Source: Vermamoeba vermiformis (lineage: Eukaryota; Tubulinea; Echinamoebida). From it: DNA of 64,000 bases. Positions within the stretch are counted from its first letter, which is position 1. Every line of letters starts with the position of its first letter. The notes under the pieces are model-generated. The model was not told where the DNA came from, did no database searches, and was given only the letters and a program-made list of their open reading frames with translations. The stretch covers positions 1 to 64,000 of the forward strand of contig JBEWZL010000284.1 in the NCBI GenBank assembly GCA_045837725.1. The letters are read 5' to 3'. Below, in pieces: positions 57,210 to 64,000 of the stretch. Both the position numbers and the translations under genes were made by a program.

Positions 57210-59667
57210 TTATTCAGAGTTGAATACGAACTTCAAGTAGACCTCTCCTTGAGCCTTGTTACCATCCTTCTTATCCTTCAATGCAAAAGGCATGATGACC
57301 TCGCCCTTCTCGACAACCAAAGTGAGGATCTCGCTCAAAGTCCAGTGGATCTGACCCAAGAAGTCGTCAATGATCTTGTCCTTGTCCCACACTTCCACCT
57401 TGATAATATCCGAAGCAAGGAACACGGCACCTTTGACATTGACACCAGCATTAAGTGTCAACATTTCGTTCCATACAGGGTTCAAGTTCCTAATTACGCA
57501 TCATTAATTACTGCTGCCTGCATAACCAAATAATGTTGCCGTCACTTACTTCTTAATGATCTTGCTCTTCGCTTTGGCAGATCGCTTGTCAGTCTGTGAG
57601 TGGAGCGACAAGACGACATAAGGATCAGAGAAGCCGTTGCTGTCTGCAGCTTCGAGGTTGACTGCCTTCTCGAAGAACACTCTTAAGCCGTGCTTTTGCA
57701 ACGCCTCCCATAAAGGAGCTCTGATTTCGTTGTACTTCTGCCACTCTGCAACACACCTGTTAGCACCGCTGTAGTAAATCTCTTTCGCCTTACCAATCAT
57801 AGCATCGCTCATTATATCCCAGTTAGTGATGTAACCGCCTTGGAGAGGGTCCAACTGCCAATCGATCCAGCCCGAGAAACTGTCTTTGCCCAGGGCGAAC
57901 TTGACGGGGACTTTCCAAACGGGGTCGTTGCTTGTCGTAACGTGAATATTGAAGGTGACTTCTTCGAGGTTCTTGGGCTTGATCTTTTCACGGATGTGCA
58001 CTTGAGTCTTGTCCAAGTGTTGAATTTGTTGCTGCAAGACTGCGGGGCTGATCAATGCTCTAACAGCGAATAGATTAAGATCAAGTAATTAATAATAACA
58101 TATCACAAGGCACGTACCTCGCTTCAGCAATCTTGCTCATCTCGATGATCTTGACAATGAAGAGCTTGGACTTGTTTTCAATGATCTTAGCCACAGACTC
58201 GAGGTCGTCCTTGATATGAGCAGTAGAGTCAGGGGACACGTTGAACTCGTAGATTTTGCCGCTGAGCCAAGAGAGTTTGTACTGCAACTTGAACTGCTCG
58301 TACGCCAAGGTACCAGTGACACTGACCATTTTGAAGCCATTTGGTGCGCTTTCAAATGTTTCAGAGGCCTTGGCTAAGGACTCATCGACGGATTCTAGTT
58401 ACCTTAATAGTTAATATCGGCTCAAATCGATCGATCGGATGGATCTTACCGGTAGGATTGCCAGGGAAGTTACGAGTAAACAAGTGCGAAAGAACGTTCG
58501 GATCAGTCTTGTCTCGCAGACTCTTCATCGTGAGATCGACGAATTTGACGGTATTCTTATCGACGACGGCTTGAAGTGCATCCTTGGACAATTTTTTACC
58601 TGAATCCGATCGGATTAGCGTTCGATCTAACGTAGTAGATGTGAGCCATGTTATTACCTTCACCTTCCTTCGGTTCGTGCTTCATTGAGATAACATTTTT
58701 ACCAAATTCGAAGGCGATAATAGTGCCTAAATAAGTTTTGTTGTAAGTAAATTTTTCCGTGATCTCAGTGGCTTGATTTTACTTACCAACCATAGATTGG
58801 AAGACCCACTTAATGGTACCGCTCATAACGGCGTTTTCACGTTCAACACGGAACTGAAGAATCAATTTCGATTCGTGATCAGCTAAAAATAAATAATTAT
58901 AAAACCGTTTTCTTTAAATTTAAAACTTACATTCGTCGTACTGGGTGTCTTGGATCGCAGGAATGTTATCAGGTGCAGTCGAAATAAATGCTCCAAGTTC
59001 GTCGCGGTGCAGTTCATGGGCAATCATCGCTTTCAAAGCTGGATCGAATTTAGCAACGTAAGATATCTTATCTTTAGAAAATAAAATCATCACTTACTTG
59101 CAGTAGGCGCAATACGACGTAAGTTAGGATGGAGCTCTGCAGACACGGTTGCGTGGTCATCATGGTAAAAGGCGTTGATCACGCGCAAAGAACGCTCCAC
59201 ATAAGTTGCTGTCTCAATTCGCTTGAGCCAAACTTGATCGAGGTTGGGAGAAAAGAGTCTAAATGCAGTAATGTGCTCGTCCGCTCCAAAGGTTACTGAA
59301 TATTCTAAAGTTCCTTTTTCGAAGATGAGCTTTCCTCCTCTATAAATTTAATTAATTACGAGCGTTTAAATTATGAAACTAATGTGCTAATACACATATA
59401 AGTATAATATCAATTTTAAGGAATAACTTACTGAGTTTTGCTTTTGCCCTTATCAGATGACCAGCCAACAGCTTTCTCAATGTTCATCGGATCCGCTTTA
59501 ACGAAGGCTCCGAGGCTTTCGTTCAACGCGTGCACAAACTGGGCAAGCACTGGAAGCTCAAATCGAGCTTTGAGATCCGGATGGAAGTTGTTGTAGAAAG
59601 TGACAACATCGTTACGTTGCAAAGGCTCCAAAAACTTGTTCTTAGTGGCTTCTCCTACGTTGCCCAT
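57210..59667 (-). CDS. Tandem DUF3887/NTF2-like repeat protein with C-terminal C2 domain, copy B
   Basis: Exons 59432-59667, 59098-59339, 58931-59038, 58787-58882, 58658-58726, 58450-58599, 58118-58394, 57550-58059 (itself probably split by a 48-bp intron) and 57210-57489, about 639 residues. The N-terminus MGNVGEATKNKFLEPLQRND pairs with MGNISETAKNKFLLPLQKND of copy A. Four repeat units follow, then a C2 domain (VFFEKAVNLEAADSNGFSDP, DIIKVEVWDKDKIIDDFLGQ) with the calcium-binding acidic residues. The 48-bp intron is stop-free and divisible by three. It is placed because copy A has an intron at the same site, before EQEKYRALR; here the join gives EWQKYNEIR. Copy B's C2 has an extra loop (GVNVKGAVFLAS) absent in copy A. 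Confidence 0.78.
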
Positions 59668-60141
59668 GCTTTTGTCTGTTTGGTGTTGTCGATTATTGTC
59701 TAACTGACAATGAACAACAATTGCTATTTAAAGTCGTTATCTCCACGTGCCAGATTTTCGTTCCCATCAACTTGAAAACCGAAAACGGCAAGATAGAATT
59801 GCAAAAACGAAGCGAATTCTTGACACGTCACCGATCGTTCGTTGATTTTTGGAATGCGCAAAGTGGAATTCTAGGATCTGTTCGTTTCTAACAGGAGGAA
59901 GCGGATCTGCTATCAATCAAAATTTATTGGTATTATACATGTAACAACAGATTAAGACAATAGAACATCGTGCTAATCGCGTGAGTATCCGAACACGCTA
60001 CAAACGTTAACGGATAACGAATATCATTATTGAATAATTTTCGATTAGCACGTCTATCAATATTTAAAACAAGATTTCGCAAATATAACCAGTGATAAAA
60101 AATGTACAAGGTGGAGAAAAATTGGAAGGATCTACGTTGGC
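59668..60141. other. Intergenic stretch between copy B and the WNK gene
   Basis: About 0.47 kb; promoter of copy B and 3' region of the WNK gene. No exon seen. GGATCTG occurs near 59876 and 59904. Confidence 0.45.
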
Positions 60142-63100
60142 TTACGACTGAGGGCCTAAAGCCTGGATTTCAGACTGTTGCGGATGATCCATGGAGTGAC
60201 CGTTGGGCAGATCAGATTGCGTAGTTTCAACAACGTAAGTAGTCGTAGTAGATTGTTGATGGGATCTATCCGTCAGCGAGTTTCTATCCGTTGTCACACG
60301 CGGCGAAACAAGGCCACTGGCGCCAATATCGTTCAAGTACGAGAGCCTGTCGCTAGGGAAGAACGGCGTCACGAGATTCTTCATGACTTGGTTCTTGAGA
60401 GGGGTCTCAATAGGAACCAAAGGAGCTTTAGAATCGGGTGTTGGGTTGGTCATAACAGCGCTCGTATTGTTGGTGCTCATCGGGGTTGTGCTGTTGACTG
60501 GAGTCACGGGAGCGGAGGCAGAGACTTGAGGAGACTGCACGGACAACTGAGGTACACCAGTAGGCTGCACAACTGAGATATTGGGCATTGTTTGCACAAC
60601 TTGAGGGTTGGGAGGAGCAGTCACGACAGGCTGAGGCACGAAGTGCGACGGCATGCCGACGTGAGGTTGCATCGAGACACCAGCAGCCAACAGCTGTTGT
60701 TGTTGAAGCAATTGTTGTTGCTGCAACTGTTGGAGTTGTTGCAATTGAGGGTTCTGCTGTTGCAACTGGAGTTGAGCCAGCTGTTGTTGCAATTGCGCAA
60801 CTTGCAAGGGCTGTTGCATCATCATCGGCTGTTGCTGAGGAACACCAAGTTGAAGCAACTGAGGATAGAGCTGCAACAAGGTTTGCAACGGGATCGTCGT
60901 GCCGTTGGGCAGAGTAACTTGCTGTTGCAATTGTAATTGAGGTGCCAAGAACAAAGCATTGAGCAAGTTCTGATCGAGCTGCACTTGAGGTTGCGGCTGC
61001 TGAACGACTTGTTGACCAGTGTACTGTTGTGCTTGATTGGGGTCCACAACTTGCTGAGGCACTTGTACAGGTTGTTGCACTTGCACGGGTTGCTGAGTCA
61101 CTTGCTGCGTGTACTGTTGCGCGGCAAACTGTTGGGCCTGGTTCGGATCAACCACTTGTTGGGGCACTTGTACAGGTTGTTGCACTTGCACAGGCTGTTG
61201 AGTCGGTTGTTGAACATAAGTCTGACTGTTGGATTGCATCATTCCACCAGGATTCATGAGCATTCCTGGTTGAATCACTGCAGACGACCGCCGAGAACCT
61301 TCGCCTGCTGAATGGTAAGGAAGTCCCATCAGCTGTTGGGCCAATAGATTTTGATCGATAACGGGTTGTTGAGGTATTGTCATTGGTGTCTGTACAGGTA
61401 GAGGTTGGTTGATAATGGGTTGTTGGATCATGCCAGGCTGAATCACGGGCTGTGCAATTGGCTGCGCAATAACAGGCATAGACTGGATGGGAAGCTGTCC
61501 GCCAGCCGGGTTCGAGCCACGAAGCTCGGGTGTGTTAAGGCCAGATCCAGGAACTGAAGTTGGCAAAACAGGCATTGAAGTCGGTTGTCCCATTACCATA
61601 GGCTGTTGGGGAATGTTGACTTGAGGTTGCAATACCATGCCTGCTTGCGTAGCTTGGACGGGCATCGAAGTAGGTGCCATTCCTTGATTGGAGTTCATGT
61701 ACGTGTGGAACGCGGATCTTGAAGTGTCAGGAGATCCGACGTGACTGCCACCGTTACCAGTGCCTTGGCCAGAAAACGACGTGGAGGGAAGCATCATTGG
61801 TGGGGAGTTAGGCAAGTTCATGCCGTTCAAGGCTTCGTACATCTCAGGTGAAGTGAAGAGGCCTTCAAACCTGCGATCACCTTCCAGCATGACTGACCTG
61901 CGCTGTTTCTTGCGTTCTAGCTCTTGAAGTTCGTAGTTTTGTCGCTCTAATAATGCTTGGATTTGACCTTCTAAAACCTTTCGCTCGCTGTCGTGCTTTG
62001 ATTTCAATTCTTCTGCGATTTGGCCACTGACTTCGAGCGGGGCGATAGAACCAACTACTTGGACGGACATGCGCTTGAGAGCCTTATCGTCAATGTGAGT
62101 CATGCGAGGTGTAAGAACCTGAGCAAGGCCAGCACTCAAATGCTTTTCACGCGTCGTGAGCTCGTGTTCCGGTGAGGCGGCTGTGCCAGATTCAGCGCTG
62201 CCAGTAGGCTCTTCGGGTACAGCAGGGTTGCGAGCAGCGCTATCCAGAGCGATGTTTGGCCTTGAGGGCGAGGCTGTAATATGGAAATCTGTCTTGGAAG
62301 TCTTGCGGAAATGACGCTTGATTGTGCCCTCGCCAAGTGCGCGCTTGACGCTCGCTTGTTTGCGAACCCACTCATCAACACGGTTCTGAATGTAGCTTGA
62401 TACCTTGTTAGTGTGTTGTTCTGGCAGACCGAGCTCGTGGATCAGCTCGATAGCGACTCCAGTAGCAGTGTCAGTGAGCAAGTGGAACTCGAATTCGATG
62501 TCAATAGTCTTCTCGGGTGTTGTTAATCTGAGCTTCATGGGAATAGTGAACATCGCCTCTTGCTTCTTGTCGTCGTCTCCCATGTCGGAAGCGGCGTCGT
62601 CAATGTTGTTTCTGACTTCGGTCTTGAACCGAGGAATGACAGGTTGAGAAGTCTGTCTGCGTAAGTTAGCTTGACGCTTCTTGGCCAAGCTGTCTTCAGA
62701 CTCGGGCTGAAGTGTGTCCAACGAGAGGTCATCGTCAGAGTCCTCTAAGTATGTATCCAAAAGCCGTGATGGAGGCCCACTAGTGGACAAAACTGCCGTA
62801 GCAGGATTCAGGCTTGGCAGATTAGGATTTTGACTTCGGCTAATGAAGCGCGTGCGTTTGGTTTCCTTCTTTTCAGAAGTGCCAGAGCCAACACTTTGAT
62901 TGCTTGTCTTTCTTGACGGAATATCGTCGAACTCATCATCGTAGGCTGTGATTGGCACGGGACTCTCGCCTCTGCTACCAGTCCTGCTGACTGTTCGGCT
63001 ACGCGACGCTCTGATATCCAAGTCCGCGGAACTGTTGAAGTCATCGTCTGATGTCAAATCATTGTCACTGTATTCAGAATCTACTCCTGAAGACGAGTTG

Positions 63101-64000
63101 TTTCCTCGAAGAGGCGGTGACATTGGCTTAGTCATAGACACAGGGCGCGAGGAACCCGAGGACCCTGATTGCTTTGGTGTGACCAAGAAGTTGGCTGAAG
63201 TTTTGTCGTCATCCGATGAAGGGCTCATTGGAGCTATGTCGGCAGCTGTAATTGTAGGATCAAAGGTCATAACTGCAGGATCTTGTTGAGCAAGCCAGGC
63301 GTCAATCTCTTCGTCAGATCGCATGTCCAACAATCTGTCATTTTTGTCGTCATCACTGCACGCCAGGAACGGGTGTCGAAGCAATTGTGCGGCTGACTTT
63401 CTGTCACGAGGGTTTGTTAAACAGTCCAACAGGAACTGAAACACTTCAGGGTCTTTGATTCTAGCGAGTGCGCGAGGTCTTTGGCCCTATAAGAAGTACT
63501 TTAATACCCACGCTCGGGCTATCGAAAAAATGAAATTCTTACCGAAGAAACTTTCTTGAAAATTGATGCTGGGTTCGAGCATTCGCTATAAGGATATTCT
63601 AGCGTGACCATCTCTAAGACTGCCATGCCAAAAGCCCAAATATCGACTTTTTCGTTGTATTTCTCTTCGTAGAACTCTGGAGCCATAAACTCGGGTGTGC
63701 CAATGATACTGAGCGGGGCTTGGACTGTAGCAATGGTAGCTAAGCCCAAATCTCCGATTTTAACTTCGCCGAGCGTGCCATTAATGAAGATATTGTCGCA
63801 CTTAATGTCACGATGAATAATTGGAGAGGGACGCGTGTGCAAATAATTGAGGCCTTCTAGAATTTGAATGCACCAATTTTTGATTACGCGCAGCTTCACT
63901 TTGGTTGCCTTTCGAATAAACCTACGTACGGAACATGATTAATATGATTGCAACACCGAATAATTCCACGCCAAGCTAAAAGTTGTATCGAAAATTCGCT
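60142..64000 (-). CDS. WNK-type protein kinase, C-terminal part (N-terminus off window)
   Basis: Two exons are visible, 63543-63921 and 60142-63486 (about 1240 residues); the rest lies past the right edge. The kinase C-lobe shows [13 protein letters not shown] (catalytic loop), GDLGLAT (DLG in place of DFG, as in WNKs), GTPEFMAPE and [20 protein letters not shown], then the [20 protein letters not shown] helix, typical of WNKs. Next is a PF2/OSR1-type domain ([20 protein letters not shown]). Long Ser/Asp-rich stretches follow, then a coiled coil ([20 protein letters not shown]) and a 400-residue Gln/Pro-rich tail. WNKs respond to chloride and crowding and control cation-chloride transport through SPAK/OSR1 kinases. 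The hallmark missing Lys of subdomain II cannot be checked here. Confidence 0.9.

Noticed and set aside
60588-61311. Long plus-strand frames opposite the WNK tail
   Set aside because: They are shadows of the CAG/CAA-rich Gln tail, and their Leu/Val-rich repeats are simply the complement.

Overview
The window is nuclear DNA of a unicellular eukaryote. It is AT-rich and gene-dense, with most genes split by short GT-AG introns of about 45-400 bp. I resolved about 150 introns by following reading frame and phase. A protosteloid or related amoebozoan is my best guess, from the mix of WNK kinase, Rho GTPase, F-box/LRR proteins, a coiled-coil protein ending in two calponin-homology domains, and lineage-specific membrane receptors. 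This is inference, because no rRNA or species marker is present.

Left part (1-18.3 kb): a cluster of five paralogous receptors (three on the minus strand, two on the plus) plus one orphan last exon. Each intact gene encodes a signal peptide, a PA-like (protease-associated) ectodomain, seven membrane helices resembling TOM1/GPR137-type proteins and a Ser-rich tail. The exon plan is nearly identical from copy to copy. Between them lie a GNAT acetyltransferase (histidine N-acetyltransferase-like), an F-box/TPR protein and a short-chain dehydrogenase.

Middle part (18.4-42.5 kb): an F-box protein fused to a seven-helix membrane domain; a coiled-coil protein with a fimbrin-like CH pair; a large LRR protein; the splicing helicase Prp5/DDX46; a sterol-desaturase-type hydroxylase; a small coiled-coil protein; a DUF268 membrane protein; an NmrA-like NAD(P)-binding protein; a family-A DNA polymerase of the POLN/POLQ type; a 54-residue orphan protein; a fragment of a PQQ-type sugar dehydrogenase; and two short unknown genes.

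Right part (42.5-64 kb): an atypical Rho GTPase gene whose exon for the guanine-binding TKxD motif is interrupted by a young, whole-looking Ty3/gypsy LTR element on the opposite strand (43229-49888, 159-bp LTRs identical by eye, 4-bp GTAC target duplication). Then come an ENPP-type ectophosphodiesterase, an F-box/LRR protein, two tandem paralogs made of about four NTF2/DUF3887-like repeats plus a C2 domain, and the C-terminal two thirds of a WNK kinase running off the right edge.

Features that cut across genes: at least six GC-AG introns (about 4 percent), strong enrichment of the word CAGATCTG and its core GATCTG, and a recurrent intronic palindrome TGACACGTGTCA. Coordinates were read by hand from splice consensus and may be off by a base or so in places.
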